A DNA stretch of 64,000 nt from Woeseiaceae bacterium (GTDB lineage: Bacteria > Pseudomonadota > Gammaproteobacteria > Steroidobacterales > Woeseiaceae). The position numbers and the translations under genes are program-made. Positions 45,270-56,336 of this stretch are shown one piece after another. Within the stretch, counting starts at the first letter, position 1. The number at the start of each line of letters is the position of its first letter. The stretch is from the NCBI GenBank assembly GCA_028227395.1, contig JAOIZZ010000002.1:1-64000 (forward strand). Reading direction: 5' to 3'. The notes beneath the pieces were generated by a model. The model was not told the DNA's origin. It ran no database searches and saw nothing but the letters and a program-made list of their open reading frames with translations.

Positions 45270-45680
45270 ATGTCAAATGTAACATTAAAAAGACGTTTAG
45301 CATCAATAATTTATGATAGCTTATTAATTTTATCAGTTATGATTATTGGCACGCTTCCATTCATTGCAATACGTTATGGTGATGCTGTCGAAACAAGCTC
45401 AAATTACTATCAATTAACTCTATTCATTATAATTTACTTTTTTTTAGTTGGCTTTTGGAGTATCTCAGGCAGGACGTTGGGTATGCAGTCTTGGGGCTTG
45501 CAACTTGAAACTCTAGATGGTTATAAACCCAATATTATGCAATGCACTATCCGTTTTTTTGCAGGAATATTTTCACTACTACCCTTTGGTTTGGGTTTTT
45601 GGTGGCAACTCTTAGATAAAAATAACCTCAGTTGGCATGATCGAATTTCAGGAACGAAATTATCTCATTACCCGAGATAA
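45270..45680 (+). CDS. RDD family membrane protein
   Basis: A 136-residue protein with three hydrophobic segments. The RDD family hallmark appears as LKRRLASIIYDSLLIL at the start, the middle SGRTLGMQSWGLQLE, and the late WHDRISGTKL. RDD proteins are of uncertain function; some act in sodium/proton exchange. It is transcribed convergently with lptG, ending six bases before the lptG stop. Confidence 0.88.
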   Translation: MSNVTLKRRLASIIYDSLLILSVMIIGTLPFIAIRYGDAVETSSNYYQLTLFIIIYFFLVGFWSISGRTLGMQSWGLQLETLDGYKPNIMQCTIRFFAGIFSLLPFGLGFWWQLLDKNNLSWHDRISGTKLSHYPR

Positions 45681-45686
45681 TAAAAA

Positions 45687-46757
45687 TTAGGATTGCCGTA
45701 CGTTGTTCAATTTAAATAAGGTGTAAACTCCCAATAATAATGGAGGTATCCAAGCTGTTAACATTGGATTTATATTGTATACCTGACCGTAATTGAATAT
45801 AAGCTCGCTCAACAAGAAATAGACCAAACCAATCACCAAACCTATAGTTAATCTTGCTCCTGCTCCTACCTCTCGAAGTGAGCCAAATACGAAAGCTAAG
45901 GCAAGAATAGGCATCAAAATAATGGTTAATACCGAGGATAATCTTGACCAGAGTTCAATTTCATAACGACTGGAAAATAGATCATTTTTCTTCAAATAGC
46001 GAACATAGCCTAGCAGTTCTCTGATTGACAAACTAATTGGCTTTACAAGTGTGACTCCAAGCAAATCACTGTTGAGCTCAAAAGACTCATTAATTGTTTG
46101 TGAGGAGCTGGTAATTACCCGATTCTTCTCGAATCGTGTCTCTCTAAAATTATTTAATACCCATTTTTCATTCCTATCAATTCCTGAATTTTCAGCTACA
46201 GCTATTGATTTTAGAGAGTTATCATCATTGAAGCGAAATAAGTACAGACTGCCAAAATCATAATCTGTATTTACTCTCTCAAGATGCAATATACTCTGGT
46301 TATCTTTTACCCATACTGCGCTCCCAAAGTCTGCGCCTTGACTACCATAGCGAGCTTCATCTCGCATATTTCTAGCATAATGATCCAATGATGGGCCGAC
46401 AAACTCACCCATTAAAATAGAAAATAACACAATAAATAATCCACTCGTACTTACAAGCTTTGATATTTGTGCAGTTGATACTCCAGCAGTTTGCATTACA
46501 ATTAATTCGCTATTTGTCGCTAACATACCGAGACCTAATAGAGAGCCAATAAGTGTAGCAATCGGAAGCATTTCAAATGAGAGTTGAGGTAATCGCAATA
46601 AAGCAAATAAAAGCGCTTGAAGTACCCCAAATTCTTCCTCAAGATTTCCCAGCTGACTAATGAATTCATATAGAGCTGTAATTGATAACAATATCATCAA
46701 AACTAAAAAAGTACTTCTCAGGATTGACCCAACTAAATATTTAGCAAGAATACTCAT
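45687..46757 (-). CDS. lptG: LptG, LPS export permease
   Basis: One of the two permease subunits of the LptB2FG transporter that moves LPS from the inner membrane to the Lpt bridge. The 356-residue protein has the YjgP/YjgQ fold: two N-terminal helices, then FEMLPIATLIGSLLGLGMLA and NSELIVMQTAGVS (coupling helix), a periplasmic jellyroll and C-terminal helices (PILALAFVFGSLREVGAG). Its start overlaps the lptF stop by four bases. Its presence shows an LPS-bearing outer membrane. Confidence 0.96.
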   Translation of the reverse strand: MSILAKYLVGSILRSTFLVLMILLSITALYEFISQLGNLEEEFGVLQALLFALLRLPQLSFEMLPIATLIGSLLGLGMLATNSELIVMQTAGVSTAQISKLVSTSGLFIVLFSILMGEFVGPSLDHYARNMRDEARYGSQGADFGSAVWVKDNQSILHLERVNTDYDFGSLYLFRFNDDNSLKSIAVAENSGIDRNEKWVLNNFRETRFEKNRVITSSSQTINESFELNSDLLGVTLVKPISLSIRELLGYVRYLKKNDLFSSRYEIELWSRLSSVLTIILMPILALAFVFGSLREVGAGARLTIGLVIGLVYFLLSELIFNYGQVYNINPMLTAWIPPLLLGVYTLFKLNNVRQS

Positions 46758-47851
46758 CCTTTAATCCTAAATTTACTAAAAAATCGACGATGAAGATTTT
46801 TATCTTTTACAATAATAAAAGTCATGGCAATTAGCATTATCAAGTGGACCCACCAGAGGCCAAATCGATAATCTATTAAATCGTTTTCAAGCCAAGATCT
46901 TCCAGCAGAAAGTAAATTAAAATATATAATAAACGTCACTATTCCAATAAAGATTTTATTATATTGACCTTGTCTTGGCTCACTCTTACTCATCGGTATA
47001 GCCAGCATTACAAGAATTAATGTGGAAATGGGAATGCTTATTCGCCAATGAAATTCGGCATTTTTTTTCTTATCATTAAAATCAAAAAGCTCACTAAAAA
47101 TCATTGTTTTTACATTAATTTTCGGTTCGGTAATTTCAGGTAAAATATAGGGTATACCATGCTCTTTAAATTCCATGACAGTATAATTAGTTGTTCCAGG
47201 CTCCCCTATATAACGCTTTCCATTATAAAGAACAAAATATCGTTGATCATCATCCGAGTCTCTTTGAAGGCCTCGCTCGGCAACTACAACTTCCAAACCC
47301 TCAGTACCTGCTGAAAATTGAAAAAAAACATTCTTTAACTCACCATTTTCATTAATCTCTTCCGCATATATGACCGTCCCAAGACCATCATCGACAATGA
47401 ATCTTCCAGGTTCAATGCTATCTAGATCGATATTACGACGAGCCTCTGTATTGATTTCGTCTATCATCATTAAAGCTTTTGGACCAAAATCAATGGTTGC
47501 CCATGCGGAAAATAAAACGAGTGGTAATGCTAGAAATAATACAGGCCGATAAATACCTGATATCCCTACTTTGCACGCCAAAAGCGCTGACATTTCACTG
47601 TTTGCATAAAGACGGCCTAGTGCCATTAATATTGATAGAAATAATCCGATAGGTATCAAGATAGTTAAATATTGCATTCCAGTAAGCGTTATTAAATCAA
47701 TAATCGCTTCTTTCGGTAACTTATCTTTTGCTACATCACCCAAAATTCTTGCAAATTGGTTGGTAAGTAAAATACATAACAAAGCTATGGTTACAGTGAG
47801 CCAGGTCCTAAAGACTTCTCGAAAAATATATCGATCTATAATTCGAAACAT
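46754..47851 (-). CDS. lptF: LptF, LPS export permease
   Basis: The partner permease of LptG. The 365-residue protein starts IIDRYIFREVFRTWLTVT, contains the helix motif IPIGLFLSILMALGRLYANS followed by EMSALLACKVG, and ends with ILVMLAIPMSKSEPRQGQYN. It diverges from pepA across 148 bases, an arrangement conserved in many gammaproteobacteria. The first gene of the lptF-lptG pair. Confidence 0.96.
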   Translation of the reverse strand: MFRIIDRYIFREVFRTWLTVTIALLCILLTNQFARILGDVAKDKLPKEAIIDLITLTGMQYLTILIPIGLFLSILMALGRLYANSEMSALLACKVGISGIYRPVLFLALPLVLFSAWATIDFGPKALMMIDEINTEARRNIDLDSIEPGRFIVDDGLGTVIYAEEINENGELKNVFFQFSAGTEGLEVVVAERGLQRDSDDDQRYFVLYNGKRYIGEPGTTNYTVMEFKEHGIPYILPEITEPKINVKTMIFSELFDFNDKKKNAEFHWRISIPISTLILVMLAIPMSKSEPRQGQYNKIFIGIVTFIIYFNLLSAGRSWLENDLIDYRFGLWWVHLIMLIAMTFIIVKDKNLHRRFFSKFRIKG

Positions 47852-47999
47852 AAATTACACACTTCTTTATATTATAAAAATATTCAAGTTAACTTATACT
47901 GCATTGATAAGTTAGACTAACGTTTTTTGTACTCGTGTCAAACACAAAAATATACCCTGATGAATTGGAATAATATTATTTACATTTATAGGAAAAAAC

Positions 48000-49499
48000 A
48001 TGAATTATATGACCTCAACCGAATCTGCTTCTAAAATTTCAACCGATTGCCTAATCATAGGTGTTTACCAAGACAATAATTTTAGTATTGCCGCAAAAGA
48101 TATTGATAAAACCTGTGATGGATTAATTACAAAGCTAATTAAAAATGGTGATGTATCTCCAGTGCTTGGTGAGCATCAAATGCTACATTTTGTAAGTAAC
48201 ATAAATGCAAAAAGACTTTTAATATTGGGACTTGGCGATAGAAGTAAATTTGGTATTAATGAATTTAAAAAAGTCAATAAATCTGCGGCCATTGCTATTC
48301 GCAATAATAAGCTAAATAATTTCGCTAATTACTTGACACTAGAAATCAAAGATAAACCTAATACCTATATAAGTGCCAGACAATGCATTGAAGTAATTTT
48401 GAATAATTTATATCAATTTAATGAAATGAAATCTAAAGCTACTGATTACTCTTGCTCGCCTAAAAAAATAATTATCGCGATAAGTAAAAAAGCTAATGCA
48501 AATAAAACTAAATTAGCTTGTGAACAAGCAGATGCAATTTCTGCAGGCATGGATATAGCTAGGGATTTAGGAAATTTCCCTGCAAATATTTGTACACCGA
48601 CCTTCTTAGCGAAAAAATCCCAAGATATTGCGAAATGTTATCGAAATCTTTCAGTTAAAATTCATGATGAAGTTGCTATTAAAAAACTAGGGATGCGTTC
48701 ATTTTTATCCGTAACAGAAGGCTCAAAAGAACCCGCAAAACTTATTGAAATGCATTACAAAGGTGCTGGATCCAAACAGCCCATAGTTTTAGTGGGCAAA
48801 GGAGTGACTTTTGATACGGGAGGTATATCATTAAAACCCAGTCCAGCAATGGATGAAATGAAATATGATATGTGCGGCGCCGCTACGGTTATCGGAACAA
48901 TTGCTGCTGTTGCAAAACTACAATTACCAGTTAATCTGACAATTGTAGTTCCTGCTTGTGAGAATCGTCCTAGTAGTTCAGCCACTCTTCCTGGTGATGT
49001 CATAAAAAGTATGTCTGGACAAACTATAGAAATATTAAATACAGATGCTGAGGGACGATTAATTCTTTGTGATGCGCTTACTTATTCTGAAAAATTTAAG
49101 CCAAAATATATTATTGATGTGGCTACCTTAACCGGTGCTTGCGTAGTCGCACTCGGACATCATCGAACTGCTGTTATGAGTAATTGTGATGAATTAAGTA
49201 AGCTTATTATTAATGCTGGAGAGAGCTCTGTTGACCGAGCTTGGACCTTACCCATGGGTGATGAATACGAGGCACAACTTAAAAGTAATTTTGCCGATTT
49301 TGCAAATATTGGTGGTGGTGGTGGTGGATCTATTACTGCCGCATGTTTTCTTGGCAAATTTACGAAAAATATGAAATGGGCTCATCTTGATATTGCAGGG
49401 ACTGCATGGATATCAGGTGATAAAAAAGGAAGTACAGGAAGGCCTGTTCCTTTGCTTACGGAATTCATAATCAATCAGAGTAATGAAAAAAGCTCTTAA
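48000..49499 (+). CDS. pepA: Cytosol (leucyl) aminopeptidase PepA
   Basis: A zinc/manganese leucyl aminopeptidase of the M17 family; the E. coli protein also binds DNA. The catalytic region is intact: VGKGVTFDTGGISLKPS with the metal Lys and Asp, the CGAATVIGT segment, and LNTDAEGRLIL with the Asp/Glu ligands and the active-site Arg. An N-terminal macro-like domain (about 1-170) precedes it. The length of 499 is normal. Oddity: a run of five GGT codons plus GGA (49311-49328) gives six glycines where PepA proteins usually read GGRPGGA. Confidence 0.95.
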   Translation: MNYMTSTESASKISTDCLIIGVYQDNNFSIAAKDIDKTCDGLITKLIKNGDVSPVLGEHQMLHFVSNINAKRLLILGLGDRSKFGINEFKKVNKSAAIAIRNNKLNNFANYLTLEIKDKPNTYISARQCIEVILNNLYQFNEMKSKATDYSCSPKKIIIAISKKANANKTKLACEQADAISAGMDIARDLGNFPANICTPTFLAKKSQDIAKCYRNLSVKIHDEVAIKKLGMRSFLSVTEGSKEPAKLIEMHYKGAGSKQPIVLVGKGVTFDTGGISLKPSPAMDEMKYDMCGAATVIGTIAAVAKLQLPVNLTIVVPACENRPSSSATLPGDVIKSMSGQTIEILNTDAEGRLILCDALTYSEKFKPKYIIDVATLTGACVVALGHHRTAVMSNCDELSKLIINAGESSVDRAWTLPMGDEYEAQLKSNFADFANIGGGGGGSITAACFLGKFTKNMKWAHLDIAGTAWISGDKKGSTGRPVPLLTEFIINQSNEKSS

Positions 49500-49501
49500 T
49501 T

Positions 49502-49930
49502 ATGCCTAGAATCGATTTCTATATTTTATCAAGTCAGAGTGAAGAATCTAAGCAGTTATTCGTCTGCCGAATAACTGAAAAAGCATATAAAATGCAGCAT
49601 AGCATTATCATACAGGCAGAAAACCATAAAGACATGAAAGTTATTGATGAATTACTTTGGAATTTTCGAGATGATAGCTTTATTCCCCATCACATTATCG
49701 ATGAAGAGGGTGATTTAACAAAACGATCCATTGCAGTCCCTAGTATCAAAAAACAAGTTAATATGAATGATATTCTTGTGAATTTATCGAGCACATTAAG
49801 CGAAAATCATCAAAATTATGAACGAATAATCGAAATAGTTATTAACGAAAGTAAAGATAAAGAAAATGCAAGACAACGATTTATAGCCTATCGTAAAATG
49901 GGTTATGAGATAATGTCGCATACTATATGA
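49502..49930 (+). CDS. holC: DNA polymerase III chi subunit
   Basis: Chi links the clamp-loader complex to single-strand DNA-binding protein. The 142-residue protein has the expected N-terminus MPRIDFYILSS, the segment KDMKVIDELLWNFRDDSFIPH, and the end ARQRFIAYRKMGYEI. It begins two bases after pepA and is followed by valS after 46 bases, the pepA-holC-valS order of gammaproteobacteria. Confidence 0.94.
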   Translation: MPRIDFYILSSQSEESKQLFVCRITEKAYKMQHSIIIQAENHKDMKVIDELLWNFRDDSFIPHHIIDEEGDLTKRSIAVPSIKKQVNMNDILVNLSSTLSENHQNYERIIEIVINESKDKENARQRFIAYRKMGYEIMSHTI

Positions 49931-49976
49931 TTCATAGTATTAAAATTATAAATACAACAACCAAATTAAACATATT

Positions 49977-52748
49977 ATGGAAAAACGTTACCAACCAACT
50001 GATATAGAGCAACGTCATTATAAACGCTGGGAAGATAGCAATTACTTTGAACCTCAAGGTAAGGGCAATCCATTTTGTATTGTAATCCCTCCTCCCAATG
50101 TAACTGGAACGTTGCATATGGGACACGCTTTTCAAGATACCATCATGGATGCATTAACTCGATATCATAGAATGATGGGTGATAACACATTATGGCAACC
50201 AGGAATGGATCATGCGGGAATAGCGACTCAGATGGTTGTAGAGAGACTATTAAACGCAGAAGGTTTATCTCGTCTTGATATGGAGAGAGATGAGTTTATT
50301 GAGCGTGTCTGGAAATGGAAACATCAATCTGGTGGAGCAATCGCAAAACAGCTGAGAAGGATGGGCGCTTCATTAGACTGGAATAGAGACTGCTTTACGA
50401 TGGACCCAAAGCTCAATGAAGCTGTAACTGAAGTTTTTATTTCCCTCTATGAAGAAGGGCTGATTTATCGTGGAAAACGCTTAGTTAATTGGGATCCATT
50501 ATTGCATACCGCATTATCAGATTTAGAAGTTCTTGTAACTGAGGAAGCTGGGCACCTATGGCATTTAAAATATCCATTAGCGAATAATAGTGGGCATTTA
50601 GTTGTGGCTACCACTCGTCCTGAAACCTCTCTGGGGGATAGTGCGATTGCAGTTCATCCAGAGGATGAGCGTTACCAAAAACTAATTGGTGAACATGCTA
50701 TTGTACCAATCACTAATCGTAAAATTCCAATTATTGCTGATAATTATGTTGATCCAGAATTTGGCTCTGGTTGCGTTAAAATTACCCCTGCTCATGATTT
50801 CAATGATTATGAAGTTGGTGTAAGACATAACCTCCCATTAATTAATATTTTCAATGATAATGCTGAACTAAATGAGACGACTCCAAAAGAATTTCACGGC
50901 TTAAATAGAGAAAAAGCCAGGCAAAAAATTATAGAAAAATTTAAAGTATTAGGTCTCATAGAGAAAATAGAGGATCACCACAGCAATATTCCAAGAGGTG
51001 ATAGAAGTGGCTCTATTATCGAGCCTTACTTAACAGATCAGTGGTATGTTGATATAAAACCATTAGCCGAGCCAGCGATAAGAGCAGTAAAAGAAAAAGA
51101 AATACGATTTATCCCTGAAAATTGGTCAAAAACCTATTTTGATTGGATGAATAACATACAAGATTGGTGTATCAGCCGTCAATTATGGTGGGGGCACAGA
51201 ATACCTGCTTGGTATGATGAGGAAAAAAATATTTTTGTAGGTAAAAATGAAGCGGAAGTAAGGGAAAAGTATCAACTCAATAAGAGTACAAAATTAACTC
51301 AAGATAATGATGTTTTGGATACGTGGTTTTCATCTGCATTATGGCCCTTCAGCACTCAAGGGTGGCCCAGAAAAACTCAATCATTGGATACATTTTACCC
51401 CAGTCAAGTTCTGGTAACTGGTTTTGATATTATCTTTTTTTGGGTAGCTAGAATGATAATGATGGGAATCAAATTTACCGGAAAAGTCCCATTTCGTGAA
51501 GTTTATATACACGGTTTAATCCGAGATCAAGATGGTCAAAAAATGTCTAAATCAAAGGGTAATGTTTTAGATCCAATTGACCTTATTGATGGAACAAATC
51601 TTGAAGATCTACTGAAAAAAAGAACTGCAGGCTTAATGCAAGATCACATGAGGCCAGAAATTGAAAAAAGTACAAAAAAACAATTTCCTAATGGTATTGA
51701 AAGTTATGGTGCAGACGCCCTGAGATTCACATTTGCCTCTTTAGCTACAACTGGAAGGGACATAAGATTTGATATCGGCAGAATTGAAGGATATAAAAAT
51801 TTCTGCAATAAACTCTGGAATGCGGCGCATTTTGTTTTATTGAATACAAATGATCTAGATATTAAAAATGAAAAAGCTATTCGATATAATATCTCAGATA
51901 AATGGATAATATCGCTGTTAAATCAAACCACAAAGTCTGTACACGAACATTTTTCTAATTATCGATTTGATTTAGCTGCACAATGCTTGCATGAATTTGT
52001 CTGGCATGAATTTTGTGATTGGTACCTTGAGCTAGCTAAAGCAACACTTCAAAATGAGCATAATGGTTGCAATTTAAAGCTTGGCACAAAAATCACATTG
52101 ATTAAAAGCCTTGAGAGTATATTAAGACTCCTTCACCCAATAATGCCGTTTATCACTGAAGAAATATGGATCAATATTAAATCTAAATTAGCATTAACAG
52201 AAGAAACCATCATGCTGCGATCTTATCCCAAGTATTGCCCTAAAAAATATAATATAAACGCAGAAAAAGAAATAACATGGATTAAAAAATTTATTGCCGG
52301 TGTAAGGCAAATTCGCGGTGAAATGGATATCTCACCTGGGAAAAAACTTCCAATTTTACTGCAAAATTCATCAACATCGGATAAAACATTAGTTAATGAT
52401 CACTTGGACTTACTTAAACGTATAGGCAGAATAGAAACTATTAATCCTCTACTGGGAGATGAAAAAGCACCTGCATCTTCAACAGCAATGCACGGCAAAA
52501 TGAAGTTATTAATACCTCTTGCTGATCTTATTGATATTGATGATGAAATTTCAAGATTAACAAAAAAAATTATTCATGCACGTAATGAAATTATTAAAAA
52601 TGAAGTAAAATTAAATAATGCAAACTTTTTAAAAAATGCACCTCCCGAGGTAGTAAGCAATGAAAATCAACGTATGACAGAAAATAAACTCTTGATTAAA
52701 GATCTGGAAAGTCAAATCGATAAACTAAAAAAATTAACAACTAAATAG
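49977..52748 (+). CDS. valS: Valyl-tRNA synthetase
   Basis: Charges tRNA-Val. The class I motifs are HMGH at residues 47-50 (in [12 protein letters not shown]) and KMSKS at 522-526. The editing domain contains [20 protein letters not shown], and the anticodon-binding domain starts after about residue 640. A C-terminal coiled coil (about 855-923, Lys/Asn-rich) is typical of ValRS. At 923 residues it is full length. It follows holC. Confidence 0.98.
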   Translation: MEKRYQPTDIEQRHYKRWEDSNYFEPQGKGNPFCIVIPPPNVTGTLHMGHAFQDTIMDALTRYHRMMGDNTLWQPGMDHAGIATQMVVERLLNAEGLSRLDMERDEFIERVWKWKHQSGGAIAKQLRRMGASLDWNRDCFTMDPKLNEAVTEVFISLYEEGLIYRGKRLVNWDPLLHTALSDLEVLVTEEAGHLWHLKYPLANNSGHLVVATTRPETSLGDSAIAVHPEDERYQKLIGEHAIVPITNRKIPIIADNYVDPEFGSGCVKITPAHDFNDYEVGVRHNLPLINIFNDNAELNETTPKEFHGLNREKARQKIIEKFKVLGLIEKIEDHHSNIPRGDRSGSIIEPYLTDQWYVDIKPLAEPAIRAVKEKEIRFIPENWSKTYFDWMNNIQDWCISRQLWWGHRIPAWYDEEKNIFVGKNEAEVREKYQLNKSTKLTQDNDVLDTWFSSALWPFSTQGWPRKTQSLDTFYPSQVLVTGFDIIFFWVARMIMMGIKFTGKVPFREVYIHGLIRDQDGQKMSKSKGNVLDPIDLIDGTNLEDLLKKRTAGLMQDHMRPEIEKSTKKQFPNGIESYGADALRFTFASLATTGRDIRFDIGRIEGYKNFCNKLWNAAHFVLLNTNDLDIKNEKAIRYNISDKWIISLLNQTTKSVHEHFSNYRFDLAAQCLHEFVWHEFCDWYLELAKATLQNEHNGCNLKLGTKITLIKSLESILRLLHPIMPFITEEIWINIKSKLALTEETIMLRSYPKYCPKKYNINAEKEITWIKKFIAGVRQIRGEMDISPGKKLPILLQNSSTSDKTLVNDHLDLLKRIGRIETINPLLGDEKAPASSTAMHGKMKLLIPLADLIDIDDEISRLTKKIIHARNEIIKNEVKLNNANFLKNAPPEVVSNENQRMTENKLLIKDLESQIDKLKKLTTK

Positions 52749-52836
52749 AAACGTCAGTTACTTCGAAATGATATATTAGTGTCAATAATAAGCTGTAATT
52801 AGAATAAACCCCTCTTTAAACAATCAATCATTAAGA

Positions 52837-55800
52837 ATGATAATGATAATGATAAATTTTCCTATTATTTCAGCTAATAAGATAAAAAATCTCAATTCTA
52901 TTGGGCGGGCTATTGGTCCGAGCAACACACTAAATCTTTATCAAATTTCGACTTCGAAAACTAATCCTGTGATTATTTTAGCGGAAAACTCACAACACGC
53001 AGAACAATTGAGAGATGAATTAATCTTTTTTAATAAAGACAATTGTTCAATAGAGCTATTTCCAGAATGGGAAACACTACCATACGATAGTTTCTCTCCT
53101 CATCAAGATATTATCTCAAATCGATTGACCATTTTAAGCAATCAAACAAGATCGAAACAAAGAATTATTATTTTAACTGTCAGCTCTTTACTTAATAGAT
53201 TACCACCCTGTAAATATATTAACTCTCACTCCTTATTCTTAGATGTTGGAAATAATCTTGAGCACCAAGATCTAATTAATAAACTCGCTCATAATGGTTA
53301 CAGAAAAGTCTCGCAAGTCGAAGATCATGGTGAATATGCAAGCAGAGGATCATTACTTGATGTATTTCCGATGGGAACAATCAAGCCCATTAGGGTTGAA
53401 GTATATGATTGTGAAATTGAATCATTGCGCTACTTTAATGTAGATTCGCAGTTATCGGAAAGGAAAATCCAATCCGTAACTATTCTCCCAGCAAAAGAAA
53501 TTCCTTTAGATGAGGCTTCTATTAAATATTTTAGACAATGTTATAGAGAGAAATTTGACGGTGCGCCGACGCAATCTCAGATTTATAACGACATTACTAA
53601 TGCTATCGCCCATGCCGGTATTGAATACTATTTGCCTTTATTTTATGAAACAACGGCAAATTTCTTTGATTATTTCAATGAAAATATCACTGTATTTGCT
53701 CCCAGCAATACAGAAGAAATATTAAATACTTTCTGGGAAGATATTCAAAATCGTTATGAACTATACAGTCATAATATTGAGAAGCCTATCCTCAAACCTA
53801 CAGAGGCATTCATTGATATCGTAACAATTAAAAAAATACTAAAAAATAAAAATGTTACAACATACAGTCAAGTATCTGTTGAAGATAATAAACACTCAAT
53901 CAATCTTCAAACCAAGCTACTGCCACCCATAAAAATAAAAACACACCACAAAGAACCATCAGCGGAATTAACGAAATTTTTAAACAATTATAAAGGTAAG
54001 ATACTTTTTACGGCCGACTCAGCCGGCCATAGAGAATTAATTTATGATTATTTGAATAACTTGCAAGTCAATATCAAGCGTGTTGAAAATTGGTCTGAAT
54101 TCTGCAACCTAAGTTTTAATTTCGCAGTTACTGTCGCCCCTTTTCATGAAAGTGTTTTGATTGAGAATGCTAATATTGCAATTATTACCGAACACCAAAT
54201 CTTTGGTGATAAACCCAAACAACGCCACCATAAATACAGTAATAAAGATCCTGAAACAATTATAAAACAATTGACTGATCTCAGTGTGGGCGCACCGGTA
54301 GTTCACATAGTTTATGGTATTGGAAGATTTAAAGGTTTAATTAAACTTAAATATAGTGATGACATTGAGGAATTTCTTCATCTCGAATATGCAGAAGGAG
54401 ATAAACTTTATGTGCCAGTTCACGCCCTTGACTTAATATCCCGTTATACGGGTTCATCACCTGAGCACGCTCCATTGCATAGACTAGGTAGTGATCAATG
54501 GAGCAAAGCAAAGAAACGTGCCATCAATAAAATATATGATGTTGCTGCCGAACTTTTGGATGTTTATGCAAGAAGGGCTGCAAAAAAAGGGCATGCATTT
54601 AGATGGTCGGAAAATGAATATCGTGCCTTTGAGTCTGGATTTCCATATGAAACAACCGTAGATCAAGAAAATGCTATAACGGATGTTTTGAAAGATTTAT
54701 CCTCAGATAAACCCATGGATAGAGTCATATGTGGTGACGTAGGTTTTGGTAAGACAGAAGTAGCTCTTAGGGCAGCATTTGCCGTTGCTCTTGGTGGAAA
54801 ACAAGTCGCTGTAATGGTCCCAACAACACTTCTGGCGCAACAACACGCGCAAACATTTCAAAATCGATTTGCTGATTGGCCGATTAAAATTGCAGTTTTA
54901 TCAAGATTTCAATCAAAAAAAGAAATCCAAAATTCAATTGCAGAAATGCAATCTGGTAAAATAGATATAGTCATTGGAACTCATAAAATACTACAACATA
55001 CAAAAGATTTTTATCAGCTAGGTTTAGTAATCATAGATGAGGAGCATCGATTTGGCGTTCGGCATAAAGAGGCTATAAAGAATTTGAGGAGTGATATTGA
55101 TATTCTCACTCTTACAGCGACACCCATACCTAGAACATTAAATATGACGCTTGGTGGAATCCGTGAACTCTCTTTAATAACAACCCCACCTGATAACCGC
55201 TTAGCCGTAAAAACTTTCATAACAGAGTGGCGTGATTTGAATATACGTGAAGCTTGTATAAGAGAAGTAAAACGGGGTGGGCAGATTTATTTTATTCATA
55301 ATCGAGTTGATGATATTGAAAATATAAAACAACGATTAGAAAAATTATTGCCAGAAGTGAGCATTAAAATAGGTCACGGACAAATGCCTGAAAGACAGTT
55401 AGAAGAAGTAATGCGTGATTTCTATCAGCGTCGTTTTAATATGTTACTTTGCACCACTATCGTCGAAAGTGGTCTCGATATTCCAACAGCGAATACAATA
55501 ATAATAAACCGCGCTGATAGATTTGGTTTAGCTCAATTACATCAACTGAGAGGACGTGTAGGTCGATCGCATCATCGTGCCTTCGCCTATCTTCTATCAC
55601 CACCCAAAAATACCATTACAGCTGACGCCAATAAACGTCTTGAAGCTATAAGTTCACTAGAAGATTTAGGCTCAGGTTTTACTTTAGCGACTCATGATCT
55701 TGAAATTCGAGGTGCTGGGGAGTTACTGGGTGACGTCCAAAGTGGACAAATTCAAGAAATTGGTTTTTCACTTTACACTGATATGTTAGCGCGTGCGGTT

Positions 55801-56280
55801 AAATCAATGAAGAAAGGCAATAAAGTTAATCTTGATGAACCTTTCAATTCAGGGGTAGATATAAATCTAAGAGTGCCTTGTTTGCTTCCAGATGATTATG
55901 TTCCAGATGTTCATCTTCGCTTGATTCTTTATAAACGTATTGCTAGCGCAAACAACGAAGATTTAATAAAAATTAAAATTGAACTTATCGATCGTTTCGG
56001 TTTACTGCCTGAAGAAGCTATTTCCTTGCTCCGAATGAATAGTATCAAACAAAATTGTAATGCCATAGGCATCCAAAAAGTAAATTTAGATACTGAGGGG
56101 GGATATATTAAATTTTCTAAATCCTCGGTAATTGAACCTGAGAAATTAATCGAAATCATTATCGATAAAAATATTTATCGAATGCGTGGACCACAAAGAT
56201 TAACCTTCAAAACTGATCTAACAACCTCAGATGAGCGTTTTAAATTTTTAGAAACGCTTCTTGATAGACTCACAAACTGA
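52837..56280 (+). CDS. mfd: Mfd, transcription-repair coupling factor
   Basis: Removes stalled RNA polymerase at lesions and recruits UvrA. Domains in order: a UvrB-like N-terminal part (about 1-330; FPEWETLPYDSFSPHQDI), a CarD-like RNA-polymerase-interaction domain (about 485-550; VVHIVYGIGRFKG), the RecG-like helicase core with Walker A GDVGFGKTE at 633-641 and IDEEHRFG, and a TRCF C-terminal domain. At 1147 residues it is full length. The start region is MIMIMIN, made of three ATGATA repeats, so ATGs at 52837, 52843 or 52849 are all possible starts. Confidence 0.98.
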   Translation: MIMIMINFPIISANKIKNLNSIGRAIGPSNTLNLYQISTSKTNPVIILAENSQHAEQLRDELIFFNKDNCSIELFPEWETLPYDSFSPHQDIISNRLTILSNQTRSKQRIIILTVSSLLNRLPPCKYINSHSLFLDVGNNLEHQDLINKLAHNGYRKVSQVEDHGEYASRGSLLDVFPMGTIKPIRVEVYDCEIESLRYFNVDSQLSERKIQSVTILPAKEIPLDEASIKYFRQCYREKFDGAPTQSQIYNDITNAIAHAGIEYYLPLFYETTANFFDYFNENITVFAPSNTEEILNTFWEDIQNRYELYSHNIEKPILKPTEAFIDIVTIKKILKNKNVTTYSQVSVEDNKHSINLQTKLLPPIKIKTHHKEPSAELTKFLNNYKGKILFTADSAGHRELIYDYLNNLQVNIKRVENWSEFCNLSFNFAVTVAPFHESVLIENANIAIITEHQIFGDKPKQRHHKYSNKDPETIIKQLTDLSVGAPVVHIVYGIGRFKGLIKLKYSDDIEEFLHLEYAEGDKLYVPVHALDLISRYTGSSPEHAPLHRLGSDQWSKAKKRAINKIYDVAAELLDVYARRAAKKGHAFRWSENEYRAFESGFPYETTVDQENAITDVLKDLSSDKPMDRVICGDVGFGKTEVALRAAFAVALGGKQVAVMVPTTLLAQQHAQTFQNRFADWPIKIAVLSRFQSKKEIQNSIAEMQSGKIDIVIGTHKILQHTKDFYQLGLVIIDEEHRFGVRHKEAIKNLRSDIDILTLTATPIPRTLNMTLGGIRELSLITTPPDNRLAVKTFITEWRDLNIREACIREVKRGGQIYFIHNRVDDIENIKQRLEKLLPEVSIKIGHGQMPERQLEEVMRDFYQRRFNMLLCTTIVESGLDIPTANTIIINRADRFGLAQLHQLRGRVGRSHHRAFAYLLSPPKNTITADANKRLEAISSLEDLGSGFTLATHDLEIRGAGELLGDVQSGQIQEIGFSLYTDMLARAVKSMKKGNKVNLDEPFNSGVDINLRVPCLLPDDYVPDVHLRLILYKRIASANNEDLIKIKIELIDRFGLLPEEAISLLRMNSIKQNCNAIGIQKVNLDTEGGYIKFSKSSVIEPEKLIEIIIDKNIYRMRGPQRLTFKTDLTTSDERFKFLETLLDRLTN
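52839..52857. promoter_or_regulatory. GATAAT triple repeat, Fur-hexamer-like, at the mfd start
   Basis: Two perfect GATAAT hexamers followed by GATAAA lie over the first codons of mfd. The 19 bases match 15 of 19 positions of the classical Fur consensus. Known: Fur sites can be read as arrays of GATAAT hexamers. Inferred: possible iron regulation; but the stretch also simply encodes Met-Ile repeats, and a short slippage repeat explains it equally well. Confidence 0.25.
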
Positions 56281-56336
56281 GTATTGTTATTGTTTATATT
56301 AAATTCATTAAAACATAACGAATAATAACTTCAGTA

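Noticed and set aside
47940-47975. pepA promoter (TTGTAC ... TATACC)
   Set aside because: The -10 and -35 matches are weak with 18-base spacing in AT-rich DNA; not distinguishable from chance.
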